Shown here: positions 7,672-16,352 of the stretch, in pieces
Position numbering within the stretch: the first letter of the stretch is position 1
Layout of the letters: each line of letters starts with the position of its first letter
NCBI RefSeq assembly: GCF_033845285.1
Contig: NZ_JAWXCX010000001.1
Span: 2,185,495-2,249,494 of the forward strand
Reading direction: 5' to 3'
From: Marinococcus sp. PL1-022
Lineage (GTDB): Bacteria > Bacillota > Bacilli > Bacillales > Marinococcaceae
Length of the DNA stretch: 64,000 bases
Notes under the pieces: model-generated
Told to the model about the DNA's origin: nothing
Database searches by the model: none
Seen by the model: only the letters and a program-made list of their open reading frames with translations
Translations under genes and position numbers: made by a program

Positions 7672-7701
7672 TTGACACTTTAACACAGAAAAAGATATAG
7701 T
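7672..7701 (+). promoter_or_regulatory. metE promoter
   Basis: TTGACA (7672-7677), an 18-base spacer and TATAGT (7696-7701) form a strong SigA promoter. The predicted leader is only about 68 bases, too short for a SAM (S-box) riboswitch or a T-box, and no conserved parts of either are visible. Two Shine-Dalgarno sequences occur in the leader: AGGAGG at 7735-7740, not followed by a usable start, and AAAGGAG at 7758-7764, which serves metE. Confidence 0.75.
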
Positions 7702-7775
7702 TTGGCTACATGAATGCCTCTCACTTAAAGAACAGGAGGACACTCGAGTATTACTGGAAAGGAGCAAATAATTTA

Positions 7776-10052
7776 ATGACGACATGGACCAGCAGCAACC
7801 TGGGCTATCCACGCTTAGGAGAAAAACGTGAATGGAAAAAAGCATTGGAATCATACTGGAAAGGCAAGCTCGATGAGGACTCTTTTCAACAACAAATCCG
7901 AGAACTCCGATTGGATTTCTTGAAAAAGCAACAGGAGCGCGGGGTAGATTCAATTCCTGTTGGTGATTTTTCACTCTACGATCACGTACTCGATACGTCC
8001 GTGATGTTCGGGCTTGTACCGGAACGCTTTGACGCTTCCTCAGGCTACTCTTCCCTTTCTACATATTTCGCAATAGCCCGGGGCACGAAGGCATCGCCGG
8101 CGAGCGAGATGACAAAATGGTTTAATACCAACTATCACTACATCGTGCCGGAGCTTCAAAATGCAAAGCCCCGCCTGGTAGATAACTATCCGTTAAAAGC
8201 CTATCAGGAGGCGGTATCTGAGTTAGGCATTGAAGGGCGCCCATACTTAATCGGTCCCTACACTTTTCTGAAGCTTTCTAAAGGCTATGAAGACCATCAA
8301 TTTGAACAGCTGTTCAACGATCTTCTGCCGCTGTATCAAAAAGTACTGCAGCAGCTGCAGGATGCAGGAACGAAAAGTGTACAAATCGATGAGCCGGCTT
8401 TTGTTCAGTCTTTTCCTGAAACAGATATTCCGTTAATCCGGAAGGCGTATGAATTATTCAACCGCGAAGTACCTGAACTGGATCTGTTTGTGCAAACGTA
8501 TTTCGACAGCGTTTCTCATTATAAAGATATTATTGCTCTTCCGATCGCAGGACTTGGCCTTGACTTTGTTCACGGCAGGGATGGCAACTGGGCGAACGTG
8601 CAAAACCACGGCTTCCCTTCAGACAAAGTGCTGGGTGCAGGTGTTATTGACGGACGTAACATCTGGAAAGCAGATGTAAATGCCACTGTCGCTTTTGCCA
8701 GGGATATTCAGGCAGAAACAGGCAGTGAAAATATTGAAATTCAGCCATCCTGCAGTCTTCTGCATACACCGGTTACGACTAAACACGAAACGCAGCTTGA
8801 TCCGCTTTTACTGGATGCACTTTCTTTTGCTGACCAGAAGCTTGAAGAAATCAACCTCGTAACACGCACATTGAACGGGGAAGATACGAACACCGAACTC
8901 GAGCAGAATACTGCTCAGCTTGATCGCGTCAAAAGTGCTCCGTGGCGTCAGGAAGCAGTTGGCAGCACTGCTGCAGACATCCCTTCCTCCCGTCCGCTTT
9001 CGTTCGAAGAAAGAAGTCCGCTTCAGCAGGAGAAGTTTCAGCTGCCGAAGCTTCCAACCACTACAATCGGAAGCTTTCCGCAGACGCGTGAAGTCCGGGT
9101 CGAACGCCGCCGGGTAAGAAAGGGCGAAATTTCCGCAGAAGAATACGAAACGTACATTCAAAATAAAATGCAGGAATGGGTCGATATCCAGGAGGAAATT
9201 GGTCTCGACGTTCTTGTGCACGGAGAGTTTGAACGTACCGATATGGTAGAGTTCTTCGGAGAAAAACTGGGCGGTTTTGCATTCACCTCCAACGGCTGGG
9301 TGCAGTCCTACGGTTCCCGCTGCGTCAAACCACCGGTTATTTACGGAAATGTAGAGTTCAAGGAACCAATGACCGTGAAAGAAACCAAGTACGCACAGAC
9401 CCTGACCGACAAACCAATGAAAGGGATGCTTACCGGTCCGGTAACGATTTTGAACTGGAGCTTTGAACGTAATGACATTCCGAAAAAAGAAGTAGCGTTC
9501 CAGATTGCCCGGGCTCTTAATGATGAAGTGCTTGCGCTTGAAAACGAAGGCATTGAAATGATCCAGGTGGACGAGCCGGCAATTCGTGAAGGCCTGCCGC
9601 TTAAAAGAGCAGAATGGGACGAGTACCTCGAATGGACCGTGCATGCCTTCCGTCTCTCCACTTCTTCTGTCAAGGATACCACCCAGATTCATACGCATAT
9701 GTGCTACAGTGAATTTCAGGATATGATTGAGTCAATCCGTGCGCTCGACGCCGATGTTATTTCGATTGAGACGTCCCGGAGCCACGGGGAGCTCATTGAA
9801 ACGTTTGAAACGGCTGTTTATGATAAAGGCATCGGCCTTGGCGTTTATGATATTCACAGCCCGCGTGTACCAGACGTGGAAGAAATGACTCAAATGATCG
9901 ACCGGGCCCTGCGTGTGCTGCCGAGCAACCTGTTTTGGGTAAACCCGGACTGCGGACTCAAAACACGTGATGTACCCGAAACGATTGAAGCTCTTAAAAA
10001 TATGGTCCGTGCAGCAGAAGAAGCCAGAAAAAACTTAGAACAGCACGCATAA
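7776..10052 (+). CDS. metE: Cobalamin-independent methionine synthase
   Basis: MetE (758 residues, normal length) transfers the methyl group of 5-methyltetrahydropteroyltri-L-glutamate to homocysteine in the last step of methionine synthesis. The N-terminal barrel begins TSSNLGYPRLGEKREWKK. The C-terminal catalytic barrel holds the zinc ligands: His and Cys in THMCYSEF, Glu in SIETSRSHGE and Cys in NPDCGLKTR. The start is the ATG at 7776, 11 bases after AAAGGAG. An ATG at 7710 in the same frame would add 22 residues of the leader and is less likely. Expression appears to be from a strong promoter without the riboswitch common for methionine genes in Bacillaceae. Confidence 0.97.
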   Translation: MTTWTSSNLGYPRLGEKREWKKALESYWKGKLDEDSFQQQIRELRLDFLKKQQERGVDSIPVGDFSLYDHVLDTSVMFGLVPERFDASSGYSSLSTYFAIARGTKASPASEMTKWFNTNYHYIVPELQNAKPRLVDNYPLKAYQEAVSELGIEGRPYLIGPYTFLKLSKGYEDHQFEQLFNDLLPLYQKVLQQLQDAGTKSVQIDEPAFVQSFPETDIPLIRKAYELFNREVPELDLFVQTYFDSVSHYKDIIALPIAGLGLDFVHGRDGNWANVQNHGFPSDKVLGAGVIDGRNIWKADVNATVAFARDIQAETGSENIEIQPSCSLLHTPVTTKHETQLDPLLLDALSFADQKLEEINLVTRTLNGEDTNTELEQNTAQLDRVKSAPWRQEAVGSTAADIPSSRPLSFEERSPLQQEKFQLPKLPTTTIGSFPQTREVRVERRRVRKGEISAEEYETYIQNKMQEWVDIQEEIGLDVLVHGEFERTDMVEFFGEKLGGFAFTSNGWVQSYGSRCVKPPVIYGNVEFKEPMTVKETKYAQTLTDKPMKGMLTGPVTILNWSFERNDIPKKEVAFQIARALNDEVLALENEGIEMIQVDEPAIREGLPLKRAEWDEYLEWTVHAFRLSTSSVKDTTQIHTHMCYSEFQDMIESIRALDADVISIETSRSHGELIETFETAVYDKGIGLGVYDIHSPRVPDVEEMTQMIDRALRVLPSNLFWVNPDCGLKTRDVPETIEALKNMVRAAEEARKNLEQHA

Positions 10053-10064
10053 TTAACACTACGT

Positions 10065-10094
10065 AATAAGGCCCGGCCTTCCGGGCCTTATTTT
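10065..10094 (+). terminator. Terminator after metE
   Basis: AATAAGGCCCGG pairs with CCGGGCCTTATT, a 12-bp stem with a 4-base loop, then TT-rich sequence. Confidence 0.88.
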
Positions 10095-10117
10095 CGCATG
10101 GAAAGGATATCTCATTT

Positions 10118-10537
10118 ATGGCTGTTACCACTACATTTTTAAACAAACGATCCGATTACAAAAAAGCATATGAAGTTATTCAATCCCTGCGGCCTTCTCT
10201 CAGCTGGGAAGCCTTTAACGATTATCTCTCCCGTCACCCTTCCTATCAGCTGCTTGCTCTAAAAGAAGACGGTGCGGTAATCTCAGTAGCCGGGTTGGAG
10301 GTTCTGGAAAGCCTCGCCTGGGGCAGACACGCATGGGTTCATGAACTGGTGACGGCAGAAAGTGCCCGGTCGAGCGGCCACGGCGAGACTCTGCTCCGGG
10401 CTGTTCATCAGTACGCAGAAAAACACGGATGCACAGAAGTGATATTATCCTCCGGCCTGCAGCGCACTGACGCCCATCGCTTTTATGAACGACTCAATTA
10501 TCATGCGTCGAGCTACGTTTTCCGCCATACTTTATAA
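10118..10537 (+). CDS. GNAT-family acetyltransferase
   Basis: This 139-residue single-domain protein has the Gcn5-related N-acetyltransferase fold. The acetyl-CoA loop region is VHELVTAESARSSGHGETLL (about residues 83-102), a slightly divergent form of the Q/RxxGxG/A motif. The C-terminal RTDAHRFYERLNY is typical of the last helix and strand. The substrate is unknown. The start ATG follows GGAAAGGA. It lies between two terminators and is its own unit. Confidence 0.85.
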   Translation: MAVTTTFLNKRSDYKKAYEVIQSLRPSLSWEAFNDYLSRHPSYQLLALKEDGAVISVAGLEVLESLAWGRHAWVHELVTAESARSSGHGETLLRAVHQYAEKHGCTEVILSSGLQRTDAHRFYERLNYHASSYVFRHTL

Positions 10538-10540
10538 CGC

Positions 10541-10579
10541 AAAAAACTCTGCCCCGTTTAAGGGCAGAGCTTCTTTTTT
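10541..10579. terminator. Bidirectional terminator
   Basis: CTCTGCCC and GGGCAGAG form the stem, with T runs on both strands. It is shared by the GNAT gene and the convergent MMPL gene. Confidence 0.88.
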
Positions 10580-13241
10580 ATCGCTGCTGCTTTTGTTTTT
10601 TCTTAGGATTCTTTTCTTCCGAATTAAAGCTGATCAGCGCCGGTATTAACAACGGCAGTACAATCAGGCCAAACAGCAGCAGTCCGGTAATGACAACCGT
10701 CGCTACTTCGAGAAGCGTAAGCACTCCCGACGGAAGCATTGCCGCGAATGTTCCTGACAAAATGATCGCTGCTGTAATAATTACAGTGCCCATTTTAATC
10801 ATTGCCGTCTGCATGCCTGTACGCACGCCGGCTTTCGCTTCTTCATTGTATCTGCTTAACAGGAAGATGGAATAATCCACTCCCAGAGCTACAAGCATAA
10901 CAAATCCGAAGAACGGCACCGGCCAGGCAATACCCGGATAGCCAAATCCGTTCACAAAAATCAATTCTGTCACAGCCATTGCGGTGAAATACGCGAGTAC
11001 AAGCCCGCCGATAATATAAAGCGGCTGAATAATATTACGAAGCAGAATGATGAGTATCGCAAAAATGCCGATAAGCACGATTAGCACGGTCCGGTCAAAA
11101 TCACTGGAGCTGACCGACTGCAGATCGCTGTTCACACTCGGTACCCCTCCGTATTCGATCGTCGAATCTTCAAGCGGCGTGCCCTGCGTATTCATTTCTA
11201 CAACCTCTTTAACCTCTTCTGCGCTTTGGATTGCTTTTTTGGAATAAGGGTCTGCGTTCAATCCAACTTCAATAGTCATGCCATTTTCATTGTCGAATAC
11301 ATAATTGGAGGCGCCGTCCTGAAAGTCTTCATTCTCGATGGTATCCTCCGGAAGGTACACGCCGGTACCTTCAACGTAATTGGCTTCAGATACTTCTCCA
11401 GTAAAGGTTTCCGCGCTTTCAAGGCCGTCACTGATTTCCGTGAGCCCGTCGCGGGAATCAGAAACCCCGTTTTCGAGTTCCCCGAGCGTCTCAGTCAGCT
11501 GCTCCAGCTCTTCTGTCTGCTGGTCAAGCTCCTGCTGCCCTTCTTCAAGACCGCCTTGAATCTCTGTAATCTGCTGGCTGATTCCGGTCAGCTGCTCCGA
11601 AGCTGCTGCCGCCTCCTGAGGGGAAGAAGCATTCGCCAGCTGGGTGCTCACCTGCTCAAGTGCTGTATTTACCTCGCCAAGGCCGTCAGCTGCGTCCTGC
11701 AATGAGGAGTTTTCTGTATCGTTGCTTCCCAGCTGCTCCTGAATGGAGCCCAAACCTTCTTCGACATCCTGCAGTCCATTTGCAGTCTCTTCAATGCCGT
11801 CGCGGGCATCTCTGATACCAGTGCTCACATCCTCCAGCTGATTGTTTACATAAATATCGTCAATAACATCTCCTGCAGGCCTCGTGGCGCTGCGCACCGC
11901 CTCCACCTCTTCAAGATTGGAAATCGAGCGGCTTAAGTCCTCTACATATGCAAGTGTCTCCGGCTCCATTACCGACTCATCCGATTCAATCACGATCTGC
12001 ATTGGAAGCGCCTGCCCGGAGCCAAGCCCTTCTTCAATTAAGTTAAGTCCGGTAACTTCTTCAGTGTCCTGGTCAATTTCATCAATCGTATCGTAAGACC
12101 GCGAATTATCAAATGTTAATAACAGCGGCACCGTCACGACAGCCACAATAAGAATGGCAAGCAGCGGCCGGAACACGGACACGCGGCTCAGCCATTTCCA
12201 TATTTTACTGTCAGCATGGCCATTGTGAAGCTTCGAGGGCCAAAATAAAGCTTTTTTCAGGGTCAGCATAAAGAATGGCAGAACCGTCCAAAGAATGCCC
12301 GTTAACACGACAATACCGACCGCCACTCCGACGCCGGACTGAAAGACGGAGAAGTTGGCGAATCCGATCGCCGTAAAGCCGACAAGCACAGCGAGCGCGC
12401 TGTAGACCATCGTCTTGCCGGCTGTTTTGTACGTCTGTATGATGGCTTTTTTATAGTCAAGGCCGGCAGCCAGTTCCTCCCGGTACCTGCTTAAGAGAAG
12501 AATACAGTAATCGGTGCCGATCCCAAACAGCACAGCTACCAGAAAAATCTGCGTATAGTTGGAGACCGGAAAGTCAAACCAGTCTACCAAATACGCGATA
12601 ACCGACTGGCTGATCAGATACGTAAGACCGACTGCCACAAGCGGTACAAATGGAGTAATAACCGCACGGAAAACAACAAACAGCAGCGCTAAAATTAACA
12701 CTACGGTAATCACTTCCGTACGCTCCAGTCCTTCCTGGCTCGCTTCATTTACCTGCTGATTTAAAAGCGATTCCCCGGTGACGTACATTTCCATATCCGA
12801 AGCTTCATTGAGATCACGGATTTCTTCGGCAGCATTAACCGCTGTATCATTGTCTCCTTCTATAGAGATGGGAATAACAACGACATTTTCTTCTGAGGCC
12901 ACCAGCTGTTCTTCTGTTTCCTCACTGCCAAAGGGATCCGTAACCTCTGAGACCCCTTCAGTGTTTTCTTCTTCAATAGCAGTAATCAGCGATTGAATAT
13001 TTTCCTGTTCTTGTTCACCAGCCTGATTTTCTGTTTGGATCACAGCGCTGATGGTATTGCCGCCCTCACCATTTTCGTCCAATATTTCCTGAGCCTGGGA
13101 GGACGTTTCTTCCTCCGGTATTTGCAGTGTCTCTTTATCAGCGGCCAAATTGGATAAACTCGGGGAAACGACGGTAAGTACTACGGTGAAAATAACTATT
13201 AATGCAGCTATCCACCAGCGAAACTGTAGTATTGTTTTCAT
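10578..13241 (-). CDS. RND/MMPL-family exporter
   Basis: The 887-residue protein has the twelve-helix, two-repeat plan of the MMPL branch of the RND superfamily, with large loops after helices 1 and 7. Conserved helix 4-type segments include GIGTDYCILLLSRYREE and ALGVDYSIFLLSRYNEE. The second outside loop (about residues 480-600) is rich in Gln, Glu and Gly and predicted coiled coil. Length and context match B. subtilis YdgH, which lies next to the MarR gene ydgG. It would export lipids or lipophilic drugs using the proton gradient. Its ATG overlaps the TGA of the upstream marR gene by four bases, indicating translational coupling. Confidence 0.92.
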   Translation of the reverse strand: MKTILQFRWWIAALIVIFTVVLTVVSPSLSNLAADKETLQIPEEETSSQAQEILDENGEGGNTISAVIQTENQAGEQEQENIQSLITAIEEENTEGVSEVTDPFGSEETEEQLVASEENVVVIPISIEGDNDTAVNAAEEIRDLNEASDMEMYVTGESLLNQQVNEASQEGLERTEVITVVLILALLFVVFRAVITPFVPLVAVGLTYLISQSVIAYLVDWFDFPVSNYTQIFLVAVLFGIGTDYCILLLSRYREELAAGLDYKKAIIQTYKTAGKTMVYSALAVLVGFTAIGFANFSVFQSGVGVAVGIVVLTGILWTVLPFFMLTLKKALFWPSKLHNGHADSKIWKWLSRVSVFRPLLAILIVAVVTVPLLLTFDNSRSYDTIDEIDQDTEEVTGLNLIEEGLGSGQALPMQIVIESDESVMEPETLAYVEDLSRSISNLEEVEAVRSATRPAGDVIDDIYVNNQLEDVSTGIRDARDGIEETANGLQDVEEGLGSIQEQLGSNDTENSSLQDAADGLGEVNTALEQVSTQLANASSPQEAAAASEQLTGISQQITEIQGGLEEGQQELDQQTEELEQLTETLGELENGVSDSRDGLTEISDGLESAETFTGEVSEANYVEGTGVYLPEDTIENEDFQDGASNYVFDNENGMTIEVGLNADPYSKKAIQSAEEVKEVVEMNTQGTPLEDSTIEYGGVPSVNSDLQSVSSSDFDRTVLIVLIGIFAILIILLRNIIQPLYIIGGLVLAYFTAMAVTELIFVNGFGYPGIAWPVPFFGFVMLVALGVDYSIFLLSRYNEEAKAGVRTGMQTAMIKMGTVIITAAIILSGTFAAMLPSGVLTLLEVATVVITGLLLFGLIVLPLLIPALISFNSEEKNPKKKQKQQR

Positions 13242-13690
13242 CTTTGCTGTCCACCTTTTTGCAGTATGCTTCGTATTTTATGAAAGGTCTGGATAAACTG
13301 CTCTACTTCTTCCTCGTTTATGTCCTGAAGCAGCTCGGACACATACTCATTGACGAGACGGGTATGCCGCTCATGAGATGCTTTGCCTTCAGCGGTAATT
13401 TCCACGTATTTCACCCGCTGATCTTCACTGCTGGGCACAAATTTTACATAGCCGTTGTTTTCCATTTTTTTCAGACGATTGGACAAGGCGCTCTTTCCGA
13501 CGATCATCATGTTCTGGATTTCTGTCGATGTCATTGGTCCGTATTTCATTAAAAAATCCAAAAGCTCCACCTGTTCCGGAGAAATTTGATTTAATAAATT
13601 ATCCGGTATTTCGTTTGTTATACGATTCCTGCCGAGAATCATTACTTCTGCGAACAGTTCCACCGCTTCTTCCATTTTTTGATCCTTCAT
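13238..13690 (-). CDS. MarR-family regulator of the MMPL exporter
   Basis: The 150-residue protein has a winged helix-turn-helix: MTSTEIQNMMIVGKSALSNRLKKMENNGYVK (about residues 51-81), with the wing at SSEDQRVKYVEIT. MarR proteins bind as dimers and usually repress their own operon until a ligand binds. The start is the ATG at 13690, 4 bases after CAGGGGGTGT. An upstream in-frame start at 13744 would run through the promoter and is rejected. It forms an operon with the exporter gene, overlapping it by four bases. It resembles B. subtilis YdgG in position and type. Confidence 0.92.
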   Translation of the reverse strand: MKDQKMEEAVELFAEVMILGRNRITNEIPDNLLNQISPEQVELLDFLMKYGPMTSTEIQNMMIVGKSALSNRLKKMENNGYVKFVPSSEDQRVKYVEITAEGKASHERHTRLVNEYVSELLQDINEEEVEQFIQTFHKIRSILQKGGQQR

Positions 13691-13696
13691 TAGTAC

Positions 13697-13744
13697 ACCC
13701 CCTGAACTATATAGTAGTTTACCCCCTGAACTTCTATACGTCAA
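13697..13744 (-). promoter_or_regulatory. marR-MMPL promoter with direct repeats
   Basis: On the minus strand TTGACG (13744-13739), a 17-base spacer and TAAACT (13721-13716) form a promoter. The 12-base sequence AGTTCAGGGGGT occurs twice, at 13732-13721 and 13708-13697, 24 bases apart start to start. One copy is in the spacer and touches the -10; the other is in the leader and includes the ribosome binding site. The repeats are a candidate MarR operator pair. Confidence 0.6.
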
Positions 13745-13781
13745 GCATTTGCAGATAATGAACCAAAAATTAATTTTCTAC

Positions 13782-13806
13782 AAAAAAAACGCCCGAAGCC
13801 GGACGT
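13782..13806 (-). terminator. Terminator of the FadR-type regulator gene
   Basis: On the minus strand ACGTCCG pairs with CGGGCGT around a 4-base loop and is followed by eight T, immediately after the stop codon. Confidence 0.88.
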
Positions 13807-13807
13807 A

Positions 13808-14533
13808 TTAATCATTCATATGCTCAATACCTTTAGACAGCACCTTTTCCACGTTCGTTAAATGAGCACTCATTGCTTCTCCGGCTGCTTCCGGTTCCTG
13901 CTCATCGATAGCAGTATAAATCCGTTGGTGTTCGTCAAGAAGCCGGCGGAACGAACGTTTTTCTGAAAAGAGCCAGGCCCTTCTCGTTTCATACATTGTT
14001 TTCTGCATCGTGTCGGAGAGCCGGCCCATCATCTGTGTTAATAAGGTATTTCCGGAAGCCTCCACGATCGCAAGATGAAAGCGGACATCCGCCTGCTCCC
14101 CGAGATCATCGGTCCCGCCTGCTGCCTGCATCATCTGCTCCAGCGCAGTACGCATCTGCTCGAGATCTTCCTCCGAACGACGGACTGCTGCAAGCTCGGA
14201 AGCCCCTTTTTCAAGCACATGGCGGACTTCAAAAAGCTCTTTCATTTCCTGTTTTGAAATGAGGGTGCGGCTGTTCATCATTTCTGTAATAGTGGAAAAA
14301 TCATACTGATTCACAAATGTGCCTTCGCCCTGCTTTATGGTTACAATTCCCACGGCACGCAGGGCGCTTAATGCTTCCCGGACAGCTGAACGGCTGACGT
14401 CAAATTTTTCCGAGAGAGTGACTACAGAGTCCAGCTTTTCGCCGGGCTTCACTTCGCCCCGCTTGATCATGTCCTCAATCTTTTCCCGGATGACTTCAGC
14501 TATTTTTTTAGTTTCAATACGGTCCATGGTCAT
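13808..14533 (-). CDS. GntR regulator, FadR subfamily
   Basis: This 241-residue protein has a GntR winged helix (KPGEKLDSVVTLSEKFDVSRSAVREALSALRAVGIV, about residues 26-60) followed by the all-helical FCD domain. The FCD metal and ligand histidines are visible in DVRFHLAIVEASGN (about 148) and DEHQRIYTAI (about 198), with the last in MSAHLTNVEKV. Such proteins sense small carboxylates; LutR of B. subtilis, which responds to lactate, is of this type. The start is placed at the ATG at 14533; an ATG at 14527 is equally possible because no strong ribosome site decides. It is divergent from the CstA-family gene, so regulation of that transporter is the natural guess. Confidence 0.88.
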   Translation of the reverse strand: MTMDRIETKKIAEVIREKIEDMIKRGEVKPGEKLDSVVTLSEKFDVSRSAVREALSALRAVGIVTIKQGEGTFVNQYDFSTITEMMNSRTLISKQEMKELFEVRHVLEKGASELAAVRRSEEDLEQMRTALEQMMQAAGGTDDLGEQADVRFHLAIVEASGNTLLTQMMGRLSDTMQKTMYETRRAWLFSEKRSFRRLLDEHQRIYTAIDEQEPEAAGEAMSAHLTNVEKVLSKGIEHMND

Positions 14534-14792
14534 CACCCGCTCTTCCTTCCGTTCATTATTTACCGCTATTGTACCACCCACGGAACACTTATACTACGGT
14601 TTACCTCTATGATAGATAAGGTCATCACATGGGTAAGACTCGCTTCATTTGAGCGTGGTTAAAATCGCTTTTCATTGCTATGTGAAAAAAGTTTTGTTTT
14701 TTCCATGTAGACGATTGTCATTTTGGAAGGAACAAGTTAGAATTTATAACAATGGTTTTCTCCAGTACATTGCAGCAAAGGTGGAACGTTTT

Positions 14793-16229
14793 ATGTTATC
14801 TTTCTTTATCGCTATTATCCTGCTAATTGCCGGCTACATCGTTTACGGATCCTTCGTGGAGAAAACGTTCGGCATCAATGACCGTAACAAAACGCCTGCG
14901 TACCATAACGAAGGGCATATCGACTATTCTCCTCTCAGCTGGTGGCGCGGCAGCCTTATCCAGCTGTTAAATATTGCTGGCCTCGGGCCCATTTTCGGCG
15001 CGCTGCTTGGAGCACTGTATGGGCCGATCGTATTTTTCTGGATCGTACTGGGCACCATTTTCGCCGGGGCCGTACACGACTATTTTTCCGGCATGCTTTC
15101 TCTTCGCCATAACGGAGCCCAGTTTCCAGGACTCGTAGGAAAGTATCTCGGGCGTCCAATGCAGAGCTTCATCAATATCGTCAGCATTTGCTTAATGATC
15201 CTTGTGGCTGCTGCCTTTATTGCCGGACCGGCTGAATTGATTGCAAGCCTCACACCGCTAAGCTTTCTCACCGCCATTTTTGCTATTTTTGCATATTTTT
15301 TACTGGCTGCCCTGCTTCCAATTCAACGGGTCATCGGAAAGATTTATCCTCTTTTCGGCGCAGTGCTTATTTTTATGGCGGTCAGTATTGCCGGTGCCCT
15401 GGTGTTTTCAGACGTAACGATTCCAAACGTTACGCTCGCCAATCTTCATCCCGATGAACTGCCGGTATGGCCGATGGTGATGGTGACTATTTCCTGCGGG
15501 GCCATTTCCGGATTTCACAGCACCCAGAGTCCAATCATCGCGCGCACGCTGAAAAAAGAATCAGAAGGGCGCAAGGTGTTTTACGGAGCTATGATTGCCG
15601 AAGGCATCATTACCCTCATATGGGCCGCAGCCGGCATGGCCTTCTTCGGAGGCACTGGCGGGCTTCAGGCAGCCATAGCCGCCGGAGGCCCGGCCGGCGC
15701 TGTCAATGAAATTTCTACGAGCCTTCTTGGCACACTCGGCGGGGTGCTTGCCGTTCTTGGTGTTATTTTGCTTCCTATTACGACAGGCGACACTGCCCTT
15801 CGTTCTTCACGGATGATGCTTGCAGAGCTCGTGGCAAACGCTGTATCCCTAAAAGGAAGGCCGCTTTTAATTCTTACTATTATTCCGGTCGTTATTCCGG
15901 CTTTGTTTTTATCCATGATCGATTATTCGTTTTTGTGGAGATATGTAGGGTGGACCAACCAGCTCGTCGCTACCGTGATGCTTTGGACCGGCTGCATGTA
16001 CCTGCTTTATGCCGGCAAAAACCATTTCATCTGCGGCGTGCCGGCGATGTTTATGACAGCTGTCGTCTGCTCCTATATCTTTTACGCCCCTGAAGGATTA
16101 GGTCTTCCGTACGGCCTTTCCATGACGATTGGGGCCGTCCTGACTGTATTCGTGCTGGCCTGGTACGTCTTTAAAATAATCTCCGTCAAACGGCAGGCAG
16201 CCTACGAACAGGTCGAAAAATCTATATAA
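14793..16229 (+). CDS. cstA: CstA-family (carbon starvation) transporter
   Basis: The 478-residue membrane protein has the CstA signature, including GSFVEKTFGI near the N-terminus, RGSLIQLLNIAGLGPIFGALLG (about residues 50-71), GAVHDYFSGMLSLRH and ISCGAISGFHSTQSPI. E. coli CstA and BtsT (about 700 residues) take up pyruvate and possibly peptides. This copy is about 200 residues shorter and lacks their C-terminal part, as do other short Bacillaceae members. The start is the ATG at 14793, preceded by AAAGGTGG; earlier in-frame starts add residues with no family similarity. The divergent FadR-type gene probably controls it in response to a carboxylate such as pyruvate or lactate. Confidence 0.9.
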   Translation: MLSFFIAIILLIAGYIVYGSFVEKTFGINDRNKTPAYHNEGHIDYSPLSWWRGSLIQLLNIAGLGPIFGALLGALYGPIVFFWIVLGTIFAGAVHDYFSGMLSLRHNGAQFPGLVGKYLGRPMQSFINIVSICLMILVAAAFIAGPAELIASLTPLSFLTAIFAIFAYFLLAALLPIQRVIGKIYPLFGAVLIFMAVSIAGALVFSDVTIPNVTLANLHPDELPVWPMVMVTISCGAISGFHSTQSPIIARTLKKESEGRKVFYGAMIAEGIITLIWAAAGMAFFGGTGGLQAAIAAGGPAGAVNEISTSLLGTLGGVLAVLGVILLPITTGDTALRSSRMMLAELVANAVSLKGRPLLILTIIPVVIPALFLSMIDYSFLWRYVGWTNQLVATVMLWTGCMYLLYAGKNHFICGVPAMFMTAVVCSYIFYAPEGLGLPYGLSMTIGAVLTVFVLAWYVFKIISVKRQAAYEQVEKSI

Positions 16230-16237
16230 ATGGTTTT

Positions 16238-16267
16238 AGCTGCCTGCTGTTGTGGGCAGCTTTTTTT
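16238..16267 (+). terminator. Terminator after cstA
   Basis: AGCTGCC pairs with GGCAGCT and is followed by seven T. Confidence 0.88.
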
Positions 16268-16352
16268 AGTGCAGGAGAGGCTGATGAAAACGCTGCACGT
16301 TCATGCTACACTAAATACAGATATGAAATTTTTATAAAGAAGGCGGCTTATC

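Noticed and set aside
7637-7775. S-box or T-box upstream of metE
   Set aside because: The promoter leaves too short a leader, and none of the conserved helices is visible.
8808-9698. Long open frame (296 residues) on the minus strand opposite metE
   Set aside because: Antisense to a fully recognised MetE; composition and lack of a start signal mark it as a shadow frame.
14649-14792. N-terminal extension of CstA from a start at 14649
   Set aside because: The first 48 residues have no family similarity and no ribosome binding site; ATG 14793 fits both.
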